From Mesorhizobium sp. CA14 (GTDB lineage: Bacteria > Pseudomonadota > Alphaproteobacteria > Rhizobiales > Rhizobiaceae), in assembly GCF_020165195.1 (NCBI RefSeq), contig NZ_JAIUHR010000025.1, positions 39,377 to 103,376 of the forward strand: DNA of 64,000 nucleotides. Direction: 5' to 3'. Below the pieces are notes generated by a model. It was not told where the DNA came from and did not search any database. It worked only from the letters and a program-made list of their open reading frames with translations. The position numbers were made by a program, and so were the translations under genes. Each line of letters begins with the position of its first letter. The first letter of the stretch is position 1. Below, piece after piece: positions 52,284-61,124 of this stretch.

Positions 52284-53561
52284 GTGTTCGTATCCTTCTT
52301 CCCGCAGCCGAAGCTTTTCTTCACATCGGCCGCCGTCTGGAGCCTTGCGGCGATCCTGTTCTGGTTCTTCGGCGGCGAGCAGCTGGGCGCCGTCTTCGGC
52401 CTGCCGCCGGCAGCGGCCGGCACGCCGCCCATCATCGGCATCGCGGTGCTGTGGTCGAAGCCGTTCCTGTGGTTCTACATCTACTTCGCGGCTTGCGTTG
52501 TGATCTTCTACGCCTTCTGGAGCTGGTACGCCCCGCACCCGTGGCAGAACTGGTCGATCCTGATGACCGCCGTCATCCTGTTCTTCATCTATTTCAACGT
52601 TCAGGTCTCGGTGGCGGTCAACAATTGGTATGGTCCGTTCTTCGATTACGTGCAGGGCCTGATGTCGGGCACAGCGAAATCGACTGACTCGGAATTTTAC
52701 ATAGGATTGGCCGATTTCTCCTGGCTGGCGCTCGTCGGCATGAACGTGCAGGTGGTCAATGCCTTCATCGTCAGCCACTGGATCTTTCGCTGGCGCACCG
52801 CGATGAACGATTACTTCATGGCCAACTGGGGCCGGCTGCGCCACATCGAGGGTGCTTCACAGCGTATCCAGGAAGACACGATGCGCTTCTCGCAGATCAT
52901 GGAAGATCTCGGCTCGACCTTCGTCCAGTCGATCATGACCTTGATCGCCTTTCTGCCGGTCTTGATTCAACTGCAGGCCCACATAACCGAATTGCCGATC
53001 GTCGGCGCGATCCCGCAGCCGCTGGTCGTTGCCGCCTTGGGCTGGTGTCTGTTCGGGACGATTTCCGTCATGGTGGCGGGTCTCAAGCTGCCGGGCCTGC
53101 AGTTCCGCAACCAGCGCGTCGAGGCAGCCTATCGCAAGGAACTCGTCTACGGCGAAGATCATGCCGACCGGGCTCAGCCGGCGACGACGACACAATTATT
53201 CGCCAATGTCCGCCGCAATTATTTCAAACTATATTTCCACTACATCTATTTCAACGTCGTGCGTTACACCTATCTGCAGGCCGACAACATCTTCTCGTTG
53301 CTCATCCTCGGGCCCTCGCTGGTTGCGCACAAGATCACCTTCGGCGCCCTGAACCAGATCTCGAACGCCTTCGGCAAGGTGACGAATTCGCTGCAGTTCC
53401 TGCTGAATTCCTGGTCGACGATTGTCGAACTGCAGTCGGTGCACAAACGTTTGCGAGCCTTCGAAGCGACGCTGCAGGGCGAGCAATTGCCGATTATCGA
53501 TCAGCACTATCTAGAACGCGAGCAAGCTGGCATGCGTCCCGAAGATCAGCCGGCAAGCTAG
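52284..53561 (+). CDS. bacA: Peptide antibiotic transporter SbmA/BacA
   Basis: 425 residues, the usual length. Seven or eight membrane segments, with the family's SVAVNNWYGPFFDYVQ motif, SHWIFRWRTAMNDYFM, the HIEGASQRIQEDTMRFSQIMEDLG stretch and the C-terminal LLNSWSTIVELQSVHKRLRAFE. SbmA/BacA proteins import proline-rich and other antimicrobial peptides by proton coupling. In rhizobia BacA protects bacteroids from host NCR peptides and affects very-long-chain fatty-acid modification of lipid A. GTG start with GAGGAAA upstream. A stand-alone gene with no ABC domain. Confidence 0.95.
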   Translation: MFVSFFPQPKLFFTSAAVWSLAAILFWFFGGEQLGAVFGLPPAAAGTPPIIGIAVLWSKPFLWFYIYFAACVVIFYAFWSWYAPHPWQNWSILMTAVILFFIYFNVQVSVAVNNWYGPFFDYVQGLMSGTAKSTDSEFYIGLADFSWLALVGMNVQVVNAFIVSHWIFRWRTAMNDYFMANWGRLRHIEGASQRIQEDTMRFSQIMEDLGSTFVQSIMTLIAFLPVLIQLQAHITELPIVGAIPQPLVVAALGWCLFGTISVMVAGLKLPGLQFRNQRVEAAYRKELVYGEDHADRAQPATTTQLFANVRRNYFKLYFHYIYFNVVRYTYLQADNIFSLLILGPSLVAHKITFGALNQISNAFGKVTNSLQFLLNSWSTIVELQSVHKRLRAFEATLQGEQLPIIDQHYLEREQAGMRPEDQPAS

Positions 53562-53577
53562 AGCGCGGCCAGTCCAG

Positions 53578-54591
53578 TTAGCCGCCCACACTCGCCTGTG
53601 CCTGGCCGGCGCGCTGGCGCGCGACATAGTCGCGGAAATTGATGCACTCCACATCGGCCTTCACGCAGACCTCGCCGGCGAAGCGCTCCAGCGCATTCCA
53701 GTAGGCGCCGCTATTCATCAGTGTGAAGTGGAAGCCGAGCTCCAGCGGCAGGCGCTTGCCGTTGTACTGAGCCTCGAAAGCGGCATGGAACGCCTGGTAG
53801 GCGCGTTCCGAAAATGCGTCCGCCATGGCCGGCTTTTCGGTGCCGTCCGAGTGGCGGACATAAAGATTGTAATCCATGGCGACCACCGGCTTCGATTTCG
53901 GCCCTTCCGGAATCTGCGGCAGCGCAAAGCGGGTGGTGCCGTTCTTCGTTGGCGCCACGGCCGGGCCGTTCGAAACGCCGCTCGCGTCGTATTCAAAGCC
54001 GGCCTCGGGCAGCGCTTCGTAGAGCGCCTTATCGGTGGACAGATAGGGCGCGCGAAAACCGGTTACGGTATGGCGGGCGAAATCGCGCCAGCCGGACGGC
54101 TCGGGAGAAATACCGTTGATCGCATAGGCGTTTTCGAAAATGCGCCGCGCGGACGCGAATTCGGCCAGCCAGTCGGCCTTGCTCCAGTCCTTGCCGTCGA
54201 AATGGCCGCAGGCATGGCTGCCGATGTCGTGGCCCTCGGCCGCGGCCAGCCGAACCTGTCCCAGCCGCTCGGCGACATCCTGCTTCGAGGCGCCGAAGCC
54301 GACATTGGATTTGCCGGCGGCCTTGCCGGGGCCGGCATATTGCAGCCGCGTCTCGGGAGAGAGCAGGAAGACGCAGGACAGGAAATAGGTGAAATGCGCG
54401 CCCGTTCGCTTTGCCAGCGCCCGGCTGCGCTGCCATTGCGAGATCTCGCGGGCGGCGTCGAACGAGATCAGCACGACCTGTTTCGGTTTGGCCGGCAAAG
54501 CGGCTGGCGATTTCGGCGGATCGGCGAAGGCGGCATTGGCTGAGGCAAGCGAGGCGAGACTGAATGCAAGGACGCGGTACGAACGAAGCAT
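53578..54591 (-). CDS. Polysaccharide deacetylase-family protein (CE4), exported
   Basis: 337 residues with a Sec signal (VLAFSLASLASANAAFA). The CE4/NodB fold is visible in VVLISFDAA, the metal-binding GSHACGHFDG (H-x3-H), TVTGFRAPYLS and FHFTLMNSGAYWNALERF. The first motif reads SFDAA instead of the catalytic SFDDG, so one acidic residue is replaced and activity may be altered. ATG 54591 preferred, with AAGG 6 bp upstream. Target could be peptidoglycan or another wall/surface glycan. Confidence 0.8.
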   Translation of the reverse strand: MLRSYRVLAFSLASLASANAAFADPPKSPAALPAKPKQVVLISFDAAREISQWQRSRALAKRTGAHFTYFLSCVFLLSPETRLQYAGPGKAAGKSNVGFGASKQDVAERLGQVRLAAAEGHDIGSHACGHFDGKDWSKADWLAEFASARRIFENAYAINGISPEPSGWRDFARHTVTGFRAPYLSTDKALYEALPEAGFEYDASGVSNGPAVAPTKNGTTRFALPQIPEGPKSKPVVAMDYNLYVRHSDGTEKPAMADAFSERAYQAFHAAFEAQYNGKRLPLELGFHFTLMNSGAYWNALERFAGEVCVKADVECINFRDYVARQRAGQAQASVGG

Positions 54592-54794
54592 TGGCAACCT
54601 TCTGGCGGGGATGTCTCCGGCTGATCGGAAGCCGGCTATCGCGCAAATGTGGCGCGGTTGCGTTCGGGCGAGCTCTGTGGGCGCCGGGCATTCCCAGCCG
54701 ATTTTCCGGCCCGCCCCCTTCCATGCCGACGAAATTTCGCTAAAACGCGGGGCTCAAGAAGCGCCCCCTTCCGGGGCAGCAATGGTTTTGATTG

Positions 54795-55460
54795 ATGTCG
54801 GACGACAGTTTTATCCGCGAAGTCAACGAAGAGATTCGTCGCGAGCAGGCGCAGGCGCTGTGGGATCGTTTTGGCCCGGCCATTCTCGGCATCGCCATCC
54901 TGATCGTGCTGGGAACGGCGGCCGTCGTCGGTTACCGATACTGGGACGAGAGCCGCGCCAACCGTTCGGGCGACGCCTTCTCGGCTGCGTTGAAGCTCGC
55001 CAATGACGGCAAGCGCGACGAGGCGATCGCCGCGCTCGATCAGCTGGAGAAGGACGGCTACGGCGCCTATCCGCTGCTCGCCCGCATGCGCGCCGCGACC
55101 GTCAAGGCCGACAAGGGCGACGTCGACGGCGCGGTCAAGGATTTCGACGAGGTCGCCGCCGACAACGCAATTCCCGCCGGCATCCGCGACATCGCGCGGC
55201 TGAGGGCCGCGCTGCTGCTCGTCGATCATGGTTCCTACGCCGACGTCTCAAGCCGCATCGAGGCGCTCACCGCCGACACCAATCCGCTGCGCCACTCGGC
55301 GCGCGAGGCGCTCGGCCTTGCCGCCTGGAAGGACGGCAAGTCGGCCGACGCGCTCAAACTGTTCGACCAGATCTCTTCGGACGAAGCCGCCCCGCGCAAT
55401 GTGCGCCAGCGGGCACAGCTGATGTCCGAGCTGATCCGCGGGTCGGGCAACGCCTCGTGA
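54795..55460 (+). CDS. YfgM-like tetratricopeptide membrane protein
   Basis: 221 residues: a short cytoplasmic N-terminus (MSDDSFIREVNEEIRREQAQALWDRFG is typical), one membrane helix (ILGIAILIVLGTAAVVGY) and a periplasmic TPR_21 domain. YfgM interacts with the SecYEG-PpiD envelope chaperone network in E. coli. There, as here, it lies upstream of der. Confidence 0.8.
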   Translation: MSDDSFIREVNEEIRREQAQALWDRFGPAILGIAILIVLGTAAVVGYRYWDESRANRSGDAFSAALKLANDGKRDEAIAALDQLEKDGYGAYPLLARMRAATVKADKGDVDGAVKDFDEVAADNAIPAGIRDIARLRAALLLVDHGSYADVSSRIEALTADTNPLRHSAREALGLAAWKDGKSADALKLFDQISSDEAAPRNVRQRAQLMSELIRGSGNAS

Positions 55461-55510
55461 TTGCATGTCGCCCAAAAGTGCGCAGCGGTTTTGGGACAAA
55501 CGACATGCAA
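55461..55510. repeat. TTGCATGTCG palindromic repeat between yfgM-like gene and der
   Basis: TTGCATGTCG (55461-55470) is the exact reverse complement of CGACATGCAA (55501-55510), with an inner CCCAAAAG/TTTTGGG pair. It is a relative of the elements at 225-273 and 60741-60787. It begins at the yfgM-like stop codon and would form a hairpin in a shared transcript. Confidence 0.8.
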
Positions 55511-55527
55511 AATAAACGGTAGACTGG

Positions 55528-56958
55528 ATGGGCTTCAAAGTCGCCATCATCGGCCGGCCTAACGTCGGCAAATCGACTCTTTTCAATCGCCTGGTCGGAA
55601 AGAAGCTGGCGCTTGTCGACGACACGCCTGGTGTGACGCGCGACCGCCGCGTACATGCGGCAAAGCTCTACGATCTCCACTTCGATGTCATCGACACCGC
55701 CGGCTTCGAGGACGCGGCCGCCTCGACACTGCCCGGCCGCATGCGCCAGCAGACCGAGATCGCCATCCGCGAGGCCGACCTCATCTTCTTTACGGTCGAT
55801 GCCAAATCCGGCCTGATGCCGGACGACCGCACCTTCGCCGAAGTGGTGCGCAAATCCGGCAAACCGGTGGTGCTCGTCGCCAACAAGGCCGAGGCGCGCG
55901 GCGCTCAAGGGGGAATGCTGGAAGCCTGGGAGCTCGGCCTTGGCGAGCCGATCCCGGTTTCGGCCGAGCACGGCCAGGGCATGCCGGACCTGCGTGACGC
56001 GGTGATCGAAGCGCTCGGCGAGGAACGCGCCTTCGGCGAGGACGACGACGAGGACAGCGATGAGATCGCCGCCAGCGAGGTGCTGATCGGCGAGGACATC
56101 GCCGACCCTGACGCCGAAACACCCTATGACGACACCAAGCCGCTGCGCATCGCCGTCGTCGGCCGCCCGAACGCCGGCAAGTCGACGCTGATCAACGCGC
56201 TGATCGGCGAGGAGCGGCTGCTCACCGGCCCGGAAGCCGGCATCACCCGCGATTCGATCTCTGTCGACTGGGACTGGCGCGGCCGCAGGATAAAGCTGTT
56301 CGACACGGCCGGCATGCGCCGCAAATCCAGGATCCATGAAAAGCTGGAAGTGCTCTCGGTGCAGGATGGCCTGCGCGCCATCCGCTTCGCCGAGATCGTC
56401 ATCATCGTGCTCGACGCCACCATCCCCTTCGAGAAGCAGGACCTGCAGATCGCCGATCTCATCATCCGCGAGGGCAGGGCGCCGGTGATCGCCTTCAACA
56501 AATGGGACCTGATCGACAATCCGCAGGAATTGCTGGCCGAGCTGCGCGAAAAGACCGAGCGGCTCTTGCCGCAGGTGCGCGGCATCCAGGCGGTGACGGT
56601 CTCGGCCGAGACCGGCCGTGGCCTCGACAAGCTGATGGAAAGCGTCATCAAGACGCACAAGGTGTGGAACAGCCGCGTCTCGACCGGCAAGCTCAACCGC
56701 TGGCTGGAAGGTATCCTCGCGCATCACCCGCCGCCCGCCGTCGCCGGTCGCCGGTTGAAGATCAAATACGTCACGCAGGCCAAGACCCGGCCGCCGGGCT
56801 TCGTCGTCTCCTGCTCGCGGCCGGACGCGATGCCGCAATCCTATGTCCGCTACCTGACCAACAGCCTGCGTGAGGCCTTCGACATGCCCGGCGTGCCGAT
56901 CCGCATGGCGCTGCGTACCTCGGACAATCCGTTTGCGGGCAGAGCGAAGAAGCGCTGA
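55528..56958 (+). CDS. der: Ribosome-assembly GTPase Der (EngA)
   Basis: 476 residues with two GTPase domains in tandem. The first has GRPNVGKST (residues 9-17), DTAGFED and a G4 of NKAE; the second has GRPNAGKST (about 212-220), DTAGMRRKSR and NKWD. A C-terminal KH-like domain (about 370-465: LNRWLEGILAHHPPP, GRRLKIKYVTQAKTRPPGFV) completes Der. An acidic linker joins the GTPase domains. It acts in 50S subunit maturation and is usually essential. Confidence 0.97.
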   Translation: MGFKVAIIGRPNVGKSTLFNRLVGKKLALVDDTPGVTRDRRVHAAKLYDLHFDVIDTAGFEDAAASTLPGRMRQQTEIAIREADLIFFTVDAKSGLMPDDRTFAEVVRKSGKPVVLVANKAEARGAQGGMLEAWELGLGEPIPVSAEHGQGMPDLRDAVIEALGEERAFGEDDDEDSDEIAASEVLIGEDIADPDAETPYDDTKPLRIAVVGRPNAGKSTLINALIGEERLLTGPEAGITRDSISVDWDWRGRRIKLFDTAGMRRKSRIHEKLEVLSVQDGLRAIRFAEIVIIVLDATIPFEKQDLQIADLIIREGRAPVIAFNKWDLIDNPQELLAELREKTERLLPQVRGIQAVTVSAETGRGLDKLMESVIKTHKVWNSRVSTGKLNRWLEGILAHHPPPAVAGRRLKIKYVTQAKTRPPGFVVSCSRPDAMPQSYVRYLTNSLREAFDMPGVPIRMALRTSDNPFAGRAKKR

Positions 56959-56982
56959 TGTTTATCCTCCGTCGCGGGTAAG

Positions 56983-57060
56983 TCCTCGCAACGCTGGCAG
57001 GACAGAGGGGGGTGTGACGGAACGCGACGCTGGATAGGCCGATCCGCCGCTGCCTGTCCG
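56983..57060. repeat. Partial RIME-like element
   Basis: GCTGGCAGGACAGAGGGGGGTGTGACGGAACGCGACG resembles the inner part of the element at 47524-47716 (GGCAGGCCTGAGGGGGGTGTGAAGGAACGCGGCG). The outer arms are lost. GGCAGGACAG pairs loosely with CTGCCTGTCC near 57051. It lies between der and the converging LysR gene. Confidence 0.55.
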
Positions 57061-57067
57061 AAAAAGG

Positions 57068-57988
57068 CTAAGCGACCTCCCTCAATCCATCGCCGGCTCG
57101 CGCCCCATCCGGCAGCGTCTCCAGCGCCGCCTGCAAGAGAATCTCCGCCAGCCGCGTCGCCACCGGGTCGAGCTCGGCGTCCTTCTGATGCAGGTGCAGC
57201 GCCATCATCGGCAGCGCCGGTAGCCCGAGCACGCCCGGCGCGATTGCTCTGACATTGGCTGGCAGGCCGATGTCGGTGCGGATCGTCAGGCCGAGACCCG
57301 CCGCCACCGCTGCCCAGATACCGCCGAGGCTGGGGCTGGAGAAAGCCATGCGCCAGGGCATGCCGGCGCGGTCGAGCGTTTCGGTCGCGACAGTGCGCAA
57401 GAGGCAGGGCGCCTCGAACACCACCAGCGGCAGCGGCTCGCCATTGCGCTGACCTGCCTCGATCGGCTTGGCCGGGCCGATCCAGCGCGCCTGCACGTCG
57501 GCGACATGCCGGCTGTAAGGCAGGGTCGTGCCGTCATGCCAGGCAAGGGCGATGTCGAGATTGCCTGTAAGGACGCGCTCGGCCAGGTCGTGGCTGCGGC
57601 CGATCCGCGCTTCGATGCGCACCTTGGGATGGGCGCGGGCAAAGCGGCCGAGCACTTCGGGCAGCACGGCCTCGCCGAAATCCTCCTGCAGGCCGAGCCG
57701 CACCCAGCCCTCCAGCTCGACGTCGCGGATGGCGGAGGCAGCCTCGTCATTGAGCTCGATCAGCCGCCGCGCATAGCTAAGCATCGTCTCGCCGGCCTCG
57801 GTGAGCGCCAGGCCGCGTCCCGCCTTGCGGAAGACCGGCGTCGCGGCTTGCTCTTCCAGCTTCTTCAGTTGCGCGCTGACGGCGGACGTCGAGCGCCCGA
57901 GCCGTTCGGCCGCCTTGGCGAAGCTGCCCAATTCCATTCCGGTGACGAAGGTCCTGAGGACATCGAGGTCGAATGTGATGCGGCGCAT
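57068..57988 (-). CDS. LysR-family regulator
   Basis: 306 residues: helix-turn-helix DLDVLRTFVTGMELGSFAKAAERLGRSTSAVSAQLKKLEEQAATPVFRKAGRG, then an effector-binding domain. ATG 57988 gives the usual N-terminus and has AGGA at 7 bp; an in-frame TTG at 58021 is unlikely. Divergent from an MFS transporter gene, its probable target. Confidence 0.85.
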   Translation of the reverse strand: MRRITFDLDVLRTFVTGMELGSFAKAAERLGRSTSAVSAQLKKLEEQAATPVFRKAGRGLALTEAGETMLSYARRLIELNDEAASAIRDVELEGWVRLGLQEDFGEAVLPEVLGRFARAHPKVRIEARIGRSHDLAERVLTGNLDIALAWHDGTTLPYSRHVADVQARWIGPAKPIEAGQRNGEPLPLVVFEAPCLLRTVATETLDRAGMPWRMAFSSPSLGGIWAAVAAGLGLTIRTDIGLPANVRAIAPGVLGLPALPMMALHLHQKDAELDPVATRLAEILLQAALETLPDGARAGDGLREVA

Positions 57989-57995
57989 GAGATCA

Positions 57996-58010
57996 TCCTG
58001 ATTTTCAGGA
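57996..58010. promoter_or_regulatory. Candidate LysR box upstream of the regulator
   Basis: TCCTGATTTTCAGGA, a 15-bp dyad with 6-bp arms, lies 8 bp before the LysR ATG. The half-site CCTGATTTT recurs at 58031. The position suits autorepression and activation of the divergent MFS gene. Confidence 0.45.
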
Positions 58011-58103
58011 TTGTTGGTCAAAAACTTCCTGATTTTATGGACGAAGCTATGGCGCTACATCCGGTCCGTCAAGCCGTCAGCCGGCCGTCACGGGAATGGA
58101 ACC

Positions 58104-59378
58104 ATGTCCGCCATCGTCGCACACAACGACTGCCAACCGCCTGACGCATGCGCCGGCGCCTCCGCCCGCCGCGCCTTCGGCCCCAACCATCGCTGGAAAG
58201 TTCTGGGCATCGGCGTCGCCGCCAATGCCGGCTTCTCCGCCACCTTCTCGGGCATTCCGGCGACCGCGGTGGTCATGCGCCAGGGCTACCATCTCGACAA
58301 CGCCTCGCTCGGCCTGGCGCTCGGGCTTCTCGGCCTCGGCGTGGCGCTGAGCGAACTGCCTTGGGGCGTGCTCACCGATCGCTGGGGCGACCGCCGCGTG
58401 CTCTTGACCGGACTGGGCGCGACGGCGGCATGGCTCTTTGTTATGGCTATGCTCGTCGTGCCGACAAAAATGGCGGTACCCGGCGTCGCGCTGCTTTCGG
58501 CAAGCCTGCTCGTCGTCGGCCTCCTTGGCGGCAGCGTCAACGGTTCCAGCGGCCGCGCCATCATGGGCTGGTTCGGCGAGGGCGAGCGCGGCTTCGCCAT
58601 GAGCATCAGGCAGACGGCGGTGCCGCTTGGCGGCGGGCTGGGCGCGCTCGTCCTGCCGTCGCTGGCGTTGGCTTTGGGCTTCACCGCGGTCTTCGGCCTG
58701 CTTGCGGTGGTCTCCGCGCTCTCGGCCTGGTTTGCCTGGCGCTGGCTGCACGAGCCGCCGATGGAAGGTGGCGGTCACCCCACCACTGCCGCAAGCGGCC
58801 CGGCGCCCTTGCGCAACATCGAGGTATGGCGCATCTCGACCGCCATCGGCCTGCTATGCTTCCCGCAGGTTGCGGTGCTGACCTTCGCCTCGGTGTTCCT
58901 GCATGACTTCGCCGGTATGGGCACCTTTGTGACCAGCGCCAGCCTCGCCGCCGTGCAGACCGGCGCCATGGCGATGCGCGTCTGGAGCGGCCGCTTCACC
59001 GATCGCCACGGCAACCGCCGGCCGTTCCTGAAAGTCTGCAGCGCGCTGAGCGCCTTAGCCTTCCTGGCGCTGTGGCTGCTGGTGATCGGCGCCGCCGGAT
59101 CGCCGTTGCTGCTGCCGCTGCTGCCGCTGATGGTCGTCGTCGCCGGCATATCCGTCTCCGCCTGGCATGGGGTCGCCTATACCGAGCTTGCCACACTTGC
59201 CGGCGCCCGCCACGTCGGCACCGCGCTCAGCCTTGCCAACAGTTTTGTGTTCATCGGCTTCTGCCTAGTGCCGATCGCCATTCCGTGGCTGCTGGTGGTC
59301 TTCGCATGGCCGGGCGTGTGGCTTGCCGCGGCAATCTGCGCGGCGCTCGCCTGGCCCATCTTCCTGCGCCAGGCTTGA
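58104..59378 (+). CDS. MFS transporter
   Basis: 424 residues, twelve predicted helices. The loop 2-3 motif LTDRWGDRRVLL is the classic MFS motif A, and its counterpart FTDRHGNRRPFL occurs in the second half. A cytoplasmic N-terminus of about 30 residues precedes helix 1. Substrate unknown; divergent LysR control suggests an inducible exporter or organic-acid importer. Confidence 0.85.
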   Translation: MSAIVAHNDCQPPDACAGASARRAFGPNHRWKVLGIGVAANAGFSATFSGIPATAVVMRQGYHLDNASLGLALGLLGLGVALSELPWGVLTDRWGDRRVLLTGLGATAAWLFVMAMLVVPTKMAVPGVALLSASLLVVGLLGGSVNGSSGRAIMGWFGEGERGFAMSIRQTAVPLGGGLGALVLPSLALALGFTAVFGLLAVVSALSAWFAWRWLHEPPMEGGGHPTTAASGPAPLRNIEVWRISTAIGLLCFPQVAVLTFASVFLHDFAGMGTFVTSASLAAVQTGAMAMRVWSGRFTDRHGNRRPFLKVCSALSALAFLALWLLVIGAAGSPLLLPLLPLMVVVAGISVSAWHGVAYTELATLAGARHVGTALSLANSFVFIGFCLVPIAIPWLLVVFAWPGVWLAAAICAALAWPIFLRQA

Positions 59379-59551
59379 TTCACCCAAAGCTGATGCACCC
59401 ACCCGGGCCTGATTTCCTCATCTGCCCGCTGTGGAAATTGCAAGCCGGCTTTCCTCAAACATGAAAAGAACATGATCGATGTCGTTAACCCCGCATCAAG
59501 GTTAATGCTTCATTTTGGCTCTCCGGGGTCAGTAGCGTTCTGGAGAGTTCA

Positions 59552-60733
59552 GTGCATCGACGCGTTTCCATGCGGCTTGCCGCCGCCGCCGTTGCGAAAA
59601 AACGTTCCTTTCTTCCTCCTTTGGTGCTCGGGCTCGGCATTTGGATCGGCTTTCCGACGGCCGTCGCCTATCAGGACATGGCAAGCCTGATCTCCGGCCT
59701 GGAATCGTCCAACGTCCGCTGGAATGCCTATATCGAGAAATCCGCTGCCGGCTCGGTGCAGGCCGCCGAAATGCCTTTCGTCGATTCCACCGCCACCGGC
59801 TCGCTCTCCGGCTCCGGCATGATTTTGCCGGGCGTGGGCACCGTCGCCTTCCGCGGCAAAGGCAACGCCGCCGGCGCTACACCCGATGAAGATCGTGTCG
59901 TGCGCGCCGACAAGAAGGGCCGTATCGTCCAGGTCTCGCCGGTCGCGCCGCCCAAGAATTTCAGCGCCGGCTCGATTTTCAAGCGCACCTCCTCGCTGCT
60001 GCGCTCCAGCACGGACAGCGGCCTGAAGCTCACCTTTGCCAAGCCCGGCATCAAGGGCAAGGAAGTCCAGATCGCCCAGGCCTTCCATCTGCGCGAAGAC
60101 AAGAAGCCGGATCCGGATTTGCCGGCGGCCCTCGTCGCCCTCGTCAACAACGACAAGCCGGACATCCTTGCCGCCGCCTATGCGCAGTCGGCCCCCGACT
60201 ACGCCAAGGCTTCGCCCTTCGAGGCGTTGCTGCAGGACGATCCGAACAACGGCCGCTTCATCCCGCCGATGGGCAAGGGCGACCACGCCTGGATGCAGAA
60301 CCCGCTGCCGGCGGCCGTCTTCTCCAAGCCGGAACAGGAATGCCTCGCCAAGGGCGTCTATTTCGAGGCGCGCAGCGAGCCGGTGCGCGGCCAGGCGGCG
60401 GTGGCGCAGGTCATCCTCAACCGCGTCCGCAACCCGGCCTATCCGAAGACGATCTGCGGCGTCGTCTACCAGAACGACGATTGGTTTAACCGCTGCCAGT
60501 TCTCCTTCGCCTGCGACGGCAGGAAGAAGAGCATCACCGACCAGGCTTCCTACAAGACCGCCCAGGAGGTCGCCATGGCCGTCACCGCCGGCAAGATCTT
60601 CATTCCCGAAGTCGGCTCGTCGACTCACTACTACGCCAACTACGTCCATCCGGGCTGGGCGCGCGCCATGCAGCGCATGACCAGGATCGGCCTGCATATC
60701 TTCTATCGCACCTATGGCGGCGGCTGGAGCTAA
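59552..60733 (+). CDS. Cell-wall hydrolase, SleB/CwlJ (Hydrolase_2) family
   Basis: 393 residues. An N-terminal membrane/signal segment (LPPLVLGLGIWIGFPTAVAY) and a low-complexity region of about 200 residues precede the Hydrolase_2 domain (about 270-390). That domain starts ECLAKGVYFEARSEPVRGQAAVAQVILNRV with the catalytic glutamate and carries paired cysteines (TICGVVYQ, CQFSFACDG). These are lytic-transglycosylase-like peptidoglycan hydrolases, here periplasmic. GTG 59552 has TGGAGA 6 bp upstream; ATG 59570 is the alternative. Confidence 0.85.
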   Translation: MHRRVSMRLAAAAVAKKRSFLPPLVLGLGIWIGFPTAVAYQDMASLISGLESSNVRWNAYIEKSAAGSVQAAEMPFVDSTATGSLSGSGMILPGVGTVAFRGKGNAAGATPDEDRVVRADKKGRIVQVSPVAPPKNFSAGSIFKRTSSLLRSSTDSGLKLTFAKPGIKGKEVQIAQAFHLREDKKPDPDLPAALVALVNNDKPDILAAAYAQSAPDYAKASPFEALLQDDPNNGRFIPPMGKGDHAWMQNPLPAAVFSKPEQECLAKGVYFEARSEPVRGQAAVAQVILNRVRNPAYPKTICGVVYQNDDWFNRCQFSFACDGRKKSITDQASYKTAQEVAMAVTAGKIFIPEVGSSTHYYANYVHPGWARAMQRMTRIGLHIFYRTYGGGWS

Positions 60734-61124
60734 GCCGTTAAAGCATGCCTCCCGAAAGTGGTAAGCGGTTTCGGGACAAGACATGCGCGAAATCAAAAGC
60801 CCAATGCGCATGGAGCGAATCTGAAAGATCGCGACGCGCTTTAGGCGGCTCGAGCCGAGGCGCCTGAACGACGCCTCCGGCCGTCCTTCCTCTGGCGCCC
60901 GGAATGCCCCGGCGGACGCGGCTCGTCGCGCGGATTCGCGCCGAGTCCTCACGCGGGCGTGAAGGGCACGATGTCGCACCTCGATAACTCATTGATTTTC
61001 CTAAAAAAAATAGATCGCCTGGAAGTTCGGCCCGTGGCTTGACGGGCGCGGACCCTCTAACTATGTTGCCGGCGACTTTAGAAGCGGACGGACGGCAATC
61101 GTCTGCCCGGGCAGGGGGGTTGCG
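60734..61124. promoter_or_regulatory. Intergenic region and promoter of the F0 ATP-synthase operon
   Basis: 391 bp without a gene. It holds a palindromic repeat (60741-60787), a GC-rich stretch with the dyad CGGCTCGAGCCG (60846-60857), and an A-tract near 61003-61010. A good sigma-70-type promoter follows: TTGACG (61039-61044), 17-bp spacer, TATGTT (61062-61067), about 50 bp before atpI. Nothing else recognisable. Confidence 0.6.
60741..60787. repeat. GCATG...CATGC palindromic repeat
   Basis: AAGCATGCCTCCCGAAAGTGGTAAGCGG... returns as ...CCGCTT-like core and TTTCGGGACAAGACATGC; CCCGAAA/TTTCGGG pair internally. Same family as 225-273 and 55461-55510. Lies just after the wall-hydrolase stop. 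Confidence 0.65.

Noticed and set aside
55861..55900. First GTPase domain of Der has NKAE where NKxD is expected
   Set aside because: Variation at this position in the first domain is, as far as I know, common in alphaproteobacterial Der proteins, so it is not reported as a defect.
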